Shown here piece after piece: positions 7,823-16,645 of a DNA stretch of 64,000 bases. The first letter of the stretch is position 1, and the number at the start of each line of letters is the position of its first letter. This stretch comes from CAYMCO01 sp964388955 (lineage in GTDB: Bacteria; Chloroflexota; Anaerolineae; Anaerolineales; E44-bin32). The stretch spans positions 1 to 64,000 of the forward strand of contig CAYMCO010000020.1 in assembly GCA_964388955.1 (NCBI GenBank), in the 5' to 3' direction. A program made the position numbers and the translations under genes. Below the pieces are notes generated by a model. The model was not told the DNA's origin. It ran no database searches and was given only the letters and a program-made list of their open reading frames with translations.

Positions 7823-9826
7823 ATGCTGTACATCTACTTCTTTCGAGGTGATCCATTCTCCATCTTGATCTGGCTGGCCTTGGCCGCGGTGTGGGTATTG
7901 GGAGGCTGGCTGATCGTATACCATGCTTTCTCTCTGGAGCGCAGGGAGCGGGTGATTCTCGGGGTGGCCGTTGGATTGGTCGGGTACATCGGCGGGGTGA
8001 ATCTGCTTGGGCATTGGCTACCACCGGAAATCACGTTTGTCGGGGCTGCATTCTTGGTCCTGGCGATCGGCACCCTATATGCCCGTCGGTCCACGAGCTG
8101 GATCGCCGATATGCGGGATTTCGCCCTCTGGCAGGAAATTGCCGCTGGCCTGTTCCTGTTTCTGCTGTTTGTCAGCTTGGAGGCGGGACTGGGCATATTC
8201 GACGACCGCAAGAACCTTTCCATCATCTCAACCATGGCGGCGGGAGATATCCCCCCGCGTGACTACCTGAACTCCCAGATCATCCTTCGTTACCATTACG
8301 GCTCGCAGCTAATCGGGGCCAGCCTAATGCGCCTGGGAGGCCTGTTTCCATGGAGCGCTTTCGACGTTAGCAAGGCCATTGTCATGAGTCTCTCGCTGCT
8401 GATCATGTACCGGCTGTGGAGGCGCATTGCGCCCAATCGAGGTTGGGCACTGGTGTCCCTCTTGGCGGTCTTCTTTGCAGGTGGGACGCGATATCTTCTT
8501 CTGCTGCTCCCCAAGTCGATCCTGCTTCAGATCGACACCCAGGTGAAGCTTATCGGATCCAGCGCCAATGTGGGGCTGCCTTTGTCGAAGGCCCTGCTGG
8601 CTGGCTGGGCGATCGACGATGGTCCACCCTTTCCGTATCCTTTCGCATTCCAGAACGGTCTCTTTCGCACGATGGCCATGGAGCATGCCGGAACAGGGGC
8701 GCTCTCCGGGCTGATCTTTGTCTCCATCTGGCTGCTCGCAAATCGATCCAAGGGATGGGAGGCGATGCCCATCTTTGCGATCCTGCTATCGGTATGGGCC
8801 CTGGTCTGGGAGACGAGCTATGCGCTTTTCATCATCGGGATATTCGCTTGCGCGATCATTCTGAGGGTTCGAGGCCAGCACCTCCCTCGATCCATGGGGG
8901 CCCTGACGTCGGCCGCCTTGTTGTCGATTCCCATTGTCTTGGTTCAGGGCGGGACCATCACCGTCGTGGCTCGGGATCTCATCGCCGGCCTTCAAGGATC
9001 CGACTCACTGGCCGCCGGGGCGGTCTCGGGCGCGGGCTTCGGTCTCCGTAGCCCGCCGGCGATCATCTCCGCCCATCTGGGGGAATTGCCCGTCTCGTCC
9101 CCAATCGCGGTGCTTGTGGCGGTCTTGGAAATGGGACCAATCGTCCTCTTAGCGCCCTGGATAATGCTGCATACGTGGAAGGAGTTGAGTAAAGGGGGTT
9201 GGTTCGTGGGGGCGCTGATTCTCGGCGCAGGAGTGGGTTTTCTCATTCCCATCTTCATCACCTATGAATCGGATCGCGACATCACACGCTTGACAGGGTA
9301 CGCGCTTGACATATGGCTCCTCTTGCTGGTCCGCATGCTTTGGACCTACAAAGGTAGGTGGAGAGAGCACTTCCTGATGGCGGGCGCCGCTTCGTTGGGT
9401 CTGATGGGTTTCGGCGGCGTGGTGCTTGCAGGTACGCAGCTCACCGCGATCCCCGAACGCATGACCACCGGCCACTTCACCGAGCTGGATTCAAGGGTAG
9501 CGGCTGCGGTATGGGATAAGCTTCCCCCGGGGAGTGAGATACTCGATCATCGTGGGTGGCGTGCTGTGGCGCTGACTGGACGGCTCACCCACCCCTTTGA
9601 TTTCACCAGCATTGATCGTTCGGCGGAATGTGGGGAGGCAGGCTGCCTGATTGAGGGAGTCCTCGACGGCGGCTTTGACTTCCTATATTATGATAACTGG
9701 TGGTTGGACACTCTTTCGGAGGCGGAGCGCAAATCGCTGGAATCCCAGTGCATCGATGTGGTGACCGATCAAAGGTATGGCCGGGAGTCATACCGGCGGT
9801 TGATGGACTTACGCGCATGCCGCTAG
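7823..9826 (+). CDS. Large multi-pass membrane protein, GT-C-like, function unknown
   Basis: A 667-residue integral membrane protein with at least ten hydrophobic stretches. A hydrophilic loop after the early helices reads TMAAGDIPPRDYLNSQIILR and is followed by YHYGSQLIGASLMRLGG. This GD-PP and YHYG pattern recalls the large archaeal/Chloroflexota membrane proteins of the DUF2298 type, thought to be GT-C-like glycosyltransferases. The C-terminal 110 residues are soluble, with three cysteines. It sits between a GT39-like gene and a GT2 gene, so a role in surface glycan assembly is likely. I do not recognise the exact family. Confidence 0.62.
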   Translation: MLYIYFFRGDPFSILIWLALAAVWVLGGWLIVYHAFSLERRERVILGVAVGLVGYIGGVNLLGHWLPPEITFVGAAFLVLAIGTLYARRSTSWIADMRDFALWQEIAAGLFLFLLFVSLEAGLGIFDDRKNLSIISTMAAGDIPPRDYLNSQIILRYHYGSQLIGASLMRLGGLFPWSAFDVSKAIVMSLSLLIMYRLWRRIAPNRGWALVSLLAVFFAGGTRYLLLLLPKSILLQIDTQVKLIGSSANVGLPLSKALLAGWAIDDGPPFPYPFAFQNGLFRTMAMEHAGTGALSGLIFVSIWLLANRSKGWEAMPIFAILLSVWALVWETSYALFIIGIFACAIILRVRGQHLPRSMGALTSAALLSIPIVLVQGGTITVVARDLIAGLQGSDSLAAGAVSGAGFGLRSPPAIISAHLGELPVSSPIAVLVAVLEMGPIVLLAPWIMLHTWKELSKGGWFVGALILGAGVGFLIPIFITYESDRDITRLTGYALDIWLLLLVRMLWTYKGRWREHFLMAGAASLGLMGFGGVVLAGTQLTAIPERMTTGHFTELDSRVAAAVWDKLPPGSEILDHRGWRAVALTGRLTHPFDFTSIDRSAECGEAGCLIEGVLDGGFDFLYYDNWWLDTLSEAERKSLESQCIDVVTDQRYGRESYRRLMDLRACR

Positions 9827-10092
9827 CAGCGTGAGTGCCCGGATGCACACCTCCGGCGGGCGTTGTAGCGCAAGGGTGATCAGCAGTGGGCGGAGGTGCA
9901 TTCCCGCCGGCCATATGGCAGGTGGGGAGGGCATATTCATCCCCCTGAAAGAGGCGCAAAACTGCTGGAGAGGTCCAGCGCGGGCATGCGTTCTCCGGGG
10001 CTATCCCGACGGGGATGCATCAGGTCGCTGCGCGCCCCATCACGGGGCCGCGCGGCGGGAATGGGAGTGATGGCGGCAGAGGGCAGCACGAA

Positions 10093-11067
10093 ATGGCGAT
10101 GAATCTTTCATTGGTGATTCCGGTGCTCAATGAAGCGGAAAGTTTGCCCCATCTGCACGCGAGCATCCACGAAGCCTTGGATGGGCGCGGACTGAAATGG
10201 GAAATCGTATATGTGGATGACGGGAGCACGGATGAGAGCCTTGTCCTGCTCAAGGAATTTGCTGATCAAGATCGAGACAACGTCCGGGTAGTCGTTTTGC
10301 GACGGAATTTTGGCCAGACCGCTGCCATCTCCGCGGGGATTGACCATACGGATGGAGATGTCATCGTCCTGATGGATGCGGATATGCAGAACGATCCGCA
10401 GGATATTCCGATGATGCTGGGCCTCATCGAACAGGGGTACGATGTCGTCTCGGGCTGGCGCCAATCACGTAGGGACAGGTTTCTGACGCGCGTTTTGCCC
10501 TCCAGGATCGCCAACCGGATCATATCTTGGGTCACCGGTGTCCACTTGCATGATTATGGCTGCACGTTGAAGGCCTATCGTAGGGAAGTACTCCAGGGCT
10601 TCCGCCTCTACGGTGAAATGCATCGCTTCATCCCCGCCTACGCCGGGTCCGTCGGGGCGAAGATCGTTGAAGTGCCGGTCAAACACCATGCGCGCCTGCA
10701 CGGGGAGACCAAGTACGGGCTCAATCGGACCCTGAAGGTGATCCTCGACCTGTTCACCGTCAAATTCCTGATGAGCTTCTTCTACAAGCCGATCTATCTA
10801 TTCGGTGGTGCCGGCCTCGCTCTCATGATCCTGAGCGGCATAGCGCTGCTGTTCTTGCTAGTGCGGAGATTATGGCTCGGTACTTCCGTGCTTGCCTCCC
10901 CCATTTTCCAGGCGAGCACGATGATCATGATTCTTGGGTTCCAGTCGATTCTTATGGGCCTAATCGCCGAACTCCTGGTACGCACCTATCATGAATCCCA
11001 GGCCAAGCCAACATACTCGGTGCGCGAAGTGATCCATCCACCTTCGGGCAACTCAAGCGCTCAGTAG
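10093..11067 (+). CDS. GT2 polyprenyl-phosphate sugar transferase (GtrB/DPM1-like)
   Basis: Enzymes of this family move a sugar from a nucleotide donor to undecaprenyl phosphate at the inner face of the membrane, making the donors used by GT-C enzymes. The protein has a GT-A domain with VDDGSTDES, the acidic DADMQNDPQDI motif and CTLKAYRREVL. The DPM1-like HARLHGETKYGL follows, then two C-terminal transmembrane helices. I chose ATG 10093, which has AGAGG about eight bases upstream. The frame is open further back, but that part shows no conserved sequence. Its likely partners are the neighbouring GT39-like membrane proteins. Confidence 0.87.
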   Translation: MAMNLSLVIPVLNEAESLPHLHASIHEALDGRGLKWEIVYVDDGSTDESLVLLKEFADQDRDNVRVVVLRRNFGQTAAISAGIDHTDGDVIVLMDADMQNDPQDIPMMLGLIEQGYDVVSGWRQSRRDRFLTRVLPSRIANRIISWVTGVHLHDYGCTLKAYRREVLQGFRLYGEMHRFIPAYAGSVGAKIVEVPVKHHARLHGETKYGLNRTLKVILDLFTVKFLMSFFYKPIYLFGGAGLALMILSGIALLFLLVRRLWLGTSVLASPIFQASTMIMILGFQSILMGLIAELLVRTYHESQAKPTYSVREVIHPPSGNSSAQ

Positions 11068-11085
11068 GCACCTCGGGACGGATTT

Positions 11086-12243
11086 GTGAAGATACTGGTG
11101 CTCAATTATGAATTCCCACCTGTAGGAGGTGGCGGAGGCCGGGCAAGCGCGGATCTGGCGAAGGCTCTTGCCTCCAGGGGACATGAGGTCCGGGTCATTA
11201 CGTCGCGTATGAGTGGGCTTGAGCGTAGAGAGGCGAAGGATGGCTATGGGATATGGCGTGTGTTTACCGGCCGCCGATCGCAGTACCAGGCGACCTTTGG
11301 GGACATGTTGGGCTATATCATGGGCGCTTTATTCCCTGCATTGGTGACCTGTATCCGTTGGAAGCCGGATATCATGCATGCGCATTTCGCGGTTCCCACA
11401 GGGGCCCTGGCATACATCATCTCTGTTTTGACCGGAGTCCCCTATCTGCTGACGGTTCACCTGGGAGACGTGCCAGACGGGGTGCCTGAAAAGACCTCTG
11501 CGTGGTTCCGGATTGTGTATCCTTTGACGCCGCCCATCTGGAAATCAGCCGCAACGGTAGTGGCGGTGAGCAGTTTCACCAGGGAGCTTGCCCGTCGACA
11601 CTATGCTCTCACGATCGAAGTCGTGCCGAATGGGGCGGACCTCGGAGATCGAGATGCCCGGATCGTCGAGACGCACGAAGTACGGCGGCTGGCTTTCGTG
11701 GGTCGGTTCCAGCCCCAGAAGAATCTCCTGTTCCTGGTAGAGGCGCTGGCGCAAATCCTCGACCTGCAATGGCATTGCATTCTGGTTGGCGATGGACCAT
11801 TGAAGCCGGAAGTGGAGAAACGCGTCATCGAGTTGGGGTTGATGGACCGGGTGGAGATGACGGGCTGGGTGAGCGATGAGGAAGCGCAGCGGCGGCTCGG
11901 CGAGAGCGATGTGCTTGTGATGCCCTCGCTTTCGGAGGGCCTTCCCGTAGTGGGCGTTCAGGCCCTCACTCAAGGTCTGGCAATCGTAGCGAACGCGGTG
12001 GGGGGGATGACCGATCTCGTGACGGAAGGAGTCAACGGCCGCCTGTGTGCCGTCGGCGATTGCGATTGCTTTGTCGGGGCTCTGCGATGGTGTTTGGAGG
12101 ATCGAGATCGTCTGCGGAGGATGAAAGCGGCTAGCTGGGAGCTGGCGGCGAGGTTCGATATTCGCCGCGTGGCGGAGAAATACGAGAAGCTATTCGATTG
12201 GGTTCGGGATGAGAATGAGGCAACTCGCATTCAACTTCCATAA
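11086..12243 (+). CDS. Glycosyltransferase family 4
   Basis: A retaining GT-B glycosyltransferase of 385 residues. The N-terminal acceptor domain begins with the glycine-rich loop FPPVGGGGGRASADLAKAL. The donor domain starts near AFVGRFQPQKNL and carries the EX7E-type motif in SEGLPVVGVQALTQG. The start is a GTG after the preceding glycosyltransferase. The 3' end overlaps the next gene by 35 bases. It likely adds a hexose to a lipid-linked or growing glycan on the cytoplasmic side. Donor and acceptor are unknown. Confidence 0.88.
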   Translation: MKILVLNYEFPPVGGGGGRASADLAKALASRGHEVRVITSRMSGLERREAKDGYGIWRVFTGRRSQYQATFGDMLGYIMGALFPALVTCIRWKPDIMHAHFAVPTGALAYIISVLTGVPYLLTVHLGDVPDGVPEKTSAWFRIVYPLTPPIWKSAATVVAVSSFTRELARRHYALTIEVVPNGADLGDRDARIVETHEVRRLAFVGRFQPQKNLLFLVEALAQILDLQWHCILVGDGPLKPEVEKRVIELGLMDRVEMTGWVSDEEAQRRLGESDVLVMPSLSEGLPVVGVQALTQGLAIVANAVGGMTDLVTEGVNGRLCAVGDCDCFVGALRWCLEDRDRLRRMKAASWELAARFDIRRVAEKYEKLFDWVRDENEATRIQLP

Positions 12244-13267
12244 CCGGCTTGGTTTCTTGCTCGAGACGCGGGATCCGAAATGCGCCCAGTTCTTCCAATC
12301 GGAATTTGCATTCGCTGTGGGCGACGTGGATTCTGACCTGCCTCTTGTCCGGCTGGAATGGCAGGCGGGGGCGATGAATGGGGAGAGCCAGGGAAGGATG
12401 CATGCTACTTCGCACCGGCTCCTCGCACGCTGGCGATATGACGTGCAGATGGAACCGCGAGAAATCCGCATCCGGGTGGTGGGAAACGCGCTCTCCATCC
12501 CAATGGTCTACCACATGATGGTTCACCCCTCGCTCCGGATGCTGGCAACTGAGGTCGGAGAGATCTTGCTGCATGGAGCGGCTGTAGTCTTCGAAGATCG
12601 GAGTCTTGTAGTAACGGGGGAAGGGGGGACCGGAAAGACAACCACCAGCAGCCTATTGTTGGACAGGGGCGGGCCCACTTGGCAGTTGCACGCCGATGAT
12701 TACGTGTTCATCGCGAAAGACGAAACCACATATGCATATCTCACTCGATCCCACTTCTACAGGAAGATGCTCCAGTGGTTTCCTGATTTTGCCGGACGGC
12801 TTACTCTTGCGGAAAGAGCCCGGCTCAAGGTTCTGGGATGGCTGCTGCAGCTTTCGGGACAGCGAGTGAAATGGCCCGTGCGGCTCTCACCTTCCCGTTT
12901 GTGGCCCGCCAAGGAGTTCGCAGCCTCCGCGCAGTTGTCGGCAGTAGTAATATTGGCGAGGTCGAACGGGGCTTCCGTAGAACTGCGCCCTATTCCCCCT
13001 GCGCAAGTGCCAGTTGAACGGCTGCTGAAGATGAATTTCAGTGAGGCGGCCCACTTTGAGCGCCTTGTGGCCCGGGTGGATGGTTTGCCAAGCGACTGGC
13101 GGCGGGAGTGGCATGAAAGAGAGAGAGCGATCTTGCAGCGGCTGGGCAAACAAGCGCGTTTCTACGAACTGAAGCTGCCGAGGCGAAAGTCACCTGATCA
13201 CGACCTTGGAAGTGAACTCGTGCGCTTATTGGCCACAGTAATCAAGGAGGGCCGGGACCATACATAG
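12209..13267 (+). CDS. HPr-kinase-like P-loop protein, function unknown
   Basis: A 352-residue cytoplasmic protein. Residues near 115-160 contain EILLHGAAVVFEDRSLVV, then the Walker A-type loop GEGGTGKTTTSS, then LHADDYVFI. This order (LHG strand, P-loop, D-D strand) is that of the HPr kinase/phosphorylase C-terminal domain and of HprK-related kinases found in some biosynthetic clusters. The HPr-recognition part of true HprK is absent. The start overlaps the upstream glycosyltransferase by 35 bases, and ATG 12215 is equally possible. It could phosphorylate a sugar, lipid or protein of this pathway, but nothing shows which. Confidence 0.6.
   Translation: MRMRQLAFNFHNRLGFLLETRDPKCAQFFQSEFAFAVGDVDSDLPLVRLEWQAGAMNGESQGRMHATSHRLLARWRYDVQMEPREIRIRVVGNALSIPMVYHMMVHPSLRMLATEVGEILLHGAAVVFEDRSLVVTGEGGTGKTTTSSLLLDRGGPTWQLHADDYVFIAKDETTYAYLTRSHFYRKMLQWFPDFAGRLTLAERARLKVLGWLLQLSGQRVKWPVRLSPSRLWPAKEFAASAQLSAVVILARSNGASVELRPIPPAQVPVERLLKMNFSEAAHFERLVARVDGLPSDWRREWHERERAILQRLGKQARFYELKLPRRKSPDHDLGSELVRLLATVIKEGRDHT
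13245..13262 (+). promoter_or_regulatory. Strong Shine-Dalgarno before an ATA codon
   Basis: AAGGAGG at 13245-13251 lies eight bases before an ATA at 13260-13262, in frame with the flippase-like gene. There is no ATG, GTG or TTG in that frame between here and TTG 13314. The codons in between encode a plausible basic N-terminus ending RVGRWLR. This suggests a rare AUA start, or a sequencing error in the start codon. Confidence 0.4.
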
Positions 13268-13313
13268 TCAATATCCGCATGATCGCCCCATCAATGCTCG
13301 AGTTGGCCGCTGG

Positions 13314-14180
13314 TTGCGGGTTGTTGGAAGCCTGCTTTCGGTCCTGCTGCTTGTCTGGTTGATTGCACAGCAGGATTGGCACCGGGTGTTGGAGTTGCTC
13401 TCGGGAATCCCGATTCGCGTTATCGTCATGGTCGGAGGGCTGGTCTTCTTGCGCTATATTTTCCAGACCTTTCGCTGGTTGTTCTTGCTCCGCGCCCAGC
13501 GCGTCCAATTCAGCTTCGCCCAGGCTTTTCGGCTTGTTCTCACGGGCCTATTCGCCTCCAACTTTCTCCCCAGCACCATTGGTGGAGACGTGATACGGCT
13601 GATCGGCATTGCGCCGGCGGCCGGGGGAGTTGTGGTGAGCGGGGCGTCATTGGTGGTAGATCGTGCAATCGGGGTGATGAGCATGATCCCCTTCCTGCCC
13701 ATCAGCATGGCCGTATTGGGGAACATGGGATTGGGGAACACGACCGCAATGGGCGCTCTGACGCTCCTGCCCCAGAATATCCGGAGTGGAGTGGAAGGCT
13801 CTTTGAAGACCCTCAAGCAAGCCTTGCAGCTATGGATGTCGAAGCCATGGTCCTTGGCCTTGGCCTTCCTGTTCTCCAGCATGGGGGCCTCAGTCTATAT
13901 TGCTGGAATTTGGCTGCTTGCGAAGGGGATTGGGATAGAGGTCTCATTATTCGAGGTGGCGGGCATATCTGCGGTTACTTACTTTGTCACTCTCATTCCT
14001 ATTTCCATCAACGGCTACGGGGTGCGCGAAATCGGGATTGTCGCCCTTTATACTCAGCTGGACGTCCCGGTCCTGGAGGCAACCGCCTTGGCGCTTGTTT
14101 CGCGTATGATCATGCTGAGCGTGAGTCTTCCCGGGGCGATATGGTTGCCAGGTGCCCTGACTCGGGCCAGCCGAGAATAG
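13314..14180 (+). CDS. Flippase-like membrane protein (LPG synthase TM/UPF0104 family)
   Basis: A membrane protein of the lysylphosphatidylglycerol-synthase transmembrane-domain family, often called flippase-like or AglD-like and common in glycan clusters. Six to eight helices are visible. The family features are FRWLFLLRAQ early on, TGLFASNFLPSTIGGDVIRL in the middle and ISINGYGVREIGIVALYTQ near the end. The listed TTG start gives 288 aa, somewhat short. The frame is open back to 13260, where a good Shine-Dalgarno precedes an ATA codon (306 aa). It may move lipid-linked sugars across the membrane, but the substrate is unknown. Confidence 0.82.
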   Translation: MRVVGSLLSVLLLVWLIAQQDWHRVLELLSGIPIRVIVMVGGLVFLRYIFQTFRWLFLLRAQRVQFSFAQAFRLVLTGLFASNFLPSTIGGDVIRLIGIAPAAGGVVVSGASLVVDRAIGVMSMIPFLPISMAVLGNMGLGNTTAMGALTLLPQNIRSGVEGSLKTLKQALQLWMSKPWSLALAFLFSSMGASVYIAGIWLLAKGIGIEVSLFEVAGISAVTYFVTLIPISINGYGVREIGIVALYTQLDVPVLEATALALVSRMIMLSVSLPGAIWLPGALTRASRE

Positions 14181-14515
14181 TCCTGCAGACCCATGGGCTG
14201 CCGCTTCAGGCAATGTCAGGTTTGTGCGCCATTCCATTGGGAGTATTATTCCTGCTGCATAGCTGGGCGACAATCGTGTCGGCCAAGTCTTCGGAGTCCA
14301 GATTCGGCGGGATCAGCCTTGGGAAAGTGAAGTCGTTGACGGCTGGAATCTGAGGATCGGAAGGCGGGGGGATAGGTTGCCACCGGCGCCTCGAGAAATG
14401 AGCGCACCGGATCGTGGTGAAATCGAGTTGAGGGAAGATGGTGTAGCCTCCGGTGACACGCAGATCTGGGAACGCCGAAGAGCAAAAGGGTCCACATCCT
14501 CAGGCGCGAAGCCAA

Positions 14516-16540
14516 ATGTATTGGCTTTCAATCGCGTGGGCACTCTGGTTCGTTCTCCTCAGTCTTGTCAGCCACTCCCTGCTGACATTGCTGCGGGTCT
14601 CACCGAAGGCCTCCTCCCTCATCGTGTTGGGGTGGGGCCTGGCACTCGTGATCACCGTGGGAGTTCAGATTCTCATTTACTTTGGACCGAAAGACATGAC
14701 GGATCGGGTGCTTGAGAAGCTCGTCGTCCGAATTCAGAGTTTTCCCCGCTCCATGCGCATAGCGTTGTTCACAGTCTTTTTCCTTTCTCCGATCATTTTC
14801 GTGTATCTAACACATCTCGCGGGGAAATCGCGCATCTATGTATTGCTGTTGATCTTTTCCCGCTCCTTGTCCGAACGGCAACCCTTGGTTGATGCATCCA
14901 TACTCGTGGTCCTGGCCCCCGCCGTCGTTGCGGCTGCGTTGACATGGCCGTTCAATAAGCCGAGAGGATATCTGGCGCGGGGGATGCTCACGATGGTCGC
15001 TATATCCACGCTGGCGGTCTCAGTCACCTGGTTGTCACGAGTGACTCCCTATCCGTTCTCCTTGGATTGGGACGAGGGAAATAGGCTGTACGATTATTCC
15101 CAGTTCTTCGGGCGCGATGCCTATCTTCATGACGGCCCCATCGTTTTCGCCTATTCGTCGCCAGGAAGGTACCTTCTTTGGGGCATTGCGTTCCTGATCA
15201 GGGGCCTCCCGATTTGGGCACATAGGCTGTGGGACGCGATCGTGCGCATCGTGCCCGCGTATCTTGTCGGTTACCTCCTCTTTCGCCACGAGAGACGCAG
15301 ATTATTGCGCGCCGGCCTGGCTGCAGGGGCAGCGATATTCATCCATGAGGCGAGGATCTACCCAATGCTGCTTCTGGCTGCAGCTCTGGTTCTTGCCTTT
15401 CAGGATTCGGGATATCCGCTTCGGGCGGGATCGACCATCCTGGCTTCGGCCTATGGGAGCATCAGCCGGTGGACCTGGGCGTTCGCTCCTGCGAGCTGGG
15501 GCGGGATCGGCGACATGCTGATCAATTACCGAGAGAGAGCCGGCCACTGGCTCAAGCGCTTGCTTCCCGCCGTGGTGATCTTTGCCTTGGGGGCGCTCCC
15601 CGGCCTGATCCTCCAGGGGCGTCACTACTTTGGCTTCCTGGCTGCCACATCCGGGAGCGCCGGGGGATTCGAGGTCTCGCAACCCCTTCTGTGGTATCGG
15701 CTCCTCCCGAACGAGACTTATCCGGAGGGCATCGTATTGGGGCTGTTGATCGCTGTGGGTCCCATTCTGGCTGTCCTGGTTTGGCTAATCACAAGAAGGA
15801 TCTGGGAGCTCGACGTATGGCAGATACTGGGAACCGGCGGTTTCCTGGCTGTCTTCCTGGCTGTGGGGCTGGTGGCGAGCGTGAAGATCGGGGGCGGAAG
15901 CGATCTCCACAACCTCGATATGTTCATAGTGACGATCGTATTGGTGGTGGCGATTGCCTATCGACAACTCCGCGATGCCGATCGATTCAAGTGGCCGGAG
16001 TGGCCAGCGTGGGTACAGATGTTCGTTGCTGTATCTCTCCTGGTAGCCACATGGAACATCCTGCGCGTGACCGGTATCTCGAGCTTTCCCAATCAAGATG
16101 CGGCCATGAGAAAGCTGGGGCGGATTGAGCAGGAAGTTGCGGTTGCCAGTGAGAAGGGCGATGTGTTGTTCATGGATCAAAGGCAGCTGCTTACCTTCGG
16201 ATATATCAAGGGTGTGCCTCTGGTCGCTGAATATGAAAAGAAATATCTGATGGATATGGCCATGGCTGGCAACAGTGAATACTTCAAGGATTTCTACGAA
16301 GACCTACGGGAGAGGCGGTTCCAACTGATCATCAGTCACCCGCTCAAGGTGAAATATGAAGGCAAGACGGACACGTTTGGCCTGGAAGGCGATGCATGGG
16401 TGAAGTGGGTTTCCGCGCCCGTGCTTTGCTACTATGAACCCGAGTTGACATTTCAAGAGCCGAAGGTCATGCTGCTCGTCCCTAGGGGGGAAGTCGGGGA
16501 TTGTTCGGGTGCGATCCCTGCTGAGGCCGTCTCGAATTAG
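14516..16540 (+). CDS. GT-C-like membrane protein, tandem copy 1
   Basis: A large integral membrane protein (674 aa from this ATG) with roughly twelve hydrophobic segments and a soluble C-terminal domain of about 130 residues. After the early helices comes the loop PYPFSLDWDEGNRLYDYSQF. Its position and acidic residues resemble the catalytic loop of GT-C glycosyltransferases of the GT39/PMT superfamily. I prefer ATG 14516 because it lies directly before the first helix, and the frame is open back to a GTG at 14453 with no conserved sequence. The next gene is a close tandem duplicate. A role in glycan assembly is inferred from context. Confidence 0.68.
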   Translation: MYWLSIAWALWFVLLSLVSHSLLTLLRVSPKASSLIVLGWGLALVITVGVQILIYFGPKDMTDRVLEKLVVRIQSFPRSMRIALFTVFFLSPIIFVYLTHLAGKSRIYVLLLIFSRSLSERQPLVDASILVVLAPAVVAAALTWPFNKPRGYLARGMLTMVAISTLAVSVTWLSRVTPYPFSLDWDEGNRLYDYSQFFGRDAYLHDGPIVFAYSSPGRYLLWGIAFLIRGLPIWAHRLWDAIVRIVPAYLVGYLLFRHERRRLLRAGLAAGAAIFIHEARIYPMLLLAAALVLAFQDSGYPLRAGSTILASAYGSISRWTWAFAPASWGGIGDMLINYRERAGHWLKRLLPAVVIFALGALPGLILQGRHYFGFLAATSGSAGGFEVSQPLLWYRLLPNETYPEGIVLGLLIAVGPILAVLVWLITRRIWELDVWQILGTGGFLAVFLAVGLVASVKIGGGSDLHNLDMFIVTIVLVVAIAYRQLRDADRFKWPEWPAWVQMFVAVSLLVATWNILRVTGISSFPNQDAAMRKLGRIEQEVAVASEKGDVLFMDQRQLLTFGYIKGVPLVAEYEKKYLMDMAMAGNSEYFKDFYEDLRERRFQLIISHPLKVKYEGKTDTFGLEGDAWVKWVSAPVLCYYEPELTFQEPKVMLLVPRGEVGDCSGAIPAEAVSN

Positions 16541-16542
16541 CG

Positions 16543-16645
16543 TTGTTCATGCTGCACAGCTTTGTCGGCTACTCCCTGCTGACGGTGCTGGGTGTCTCAC
16601 CGAAAACCTGCTCCCCAATTGTACTGGGGGTGAGGGCGTGGTTTC
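16543..16645 (+). pseudogene. Degraded N-terminal coding segment of tandem copy 2
   Basis: Translated from 16543, this stretch still reads like the first helix region of copy 1 (for example SLLTVLGVSPK versus SLLTLLRVSPK). At a run of five G at 16626-16630 there is one base more than in copy 1, which shifts the frame. Removing one G instead gives TGA where copy 1 has TGG. The first membrane segment of copy 2 is therefore no longer joined to the rest. Confidence 0.7.

Noticed and set aside
13376..14353. A 325-codon open frame on the plus strand
   Set aside because: It overlaps the flippase-like membrane protein in another frame and lacks membrane or known motifs.
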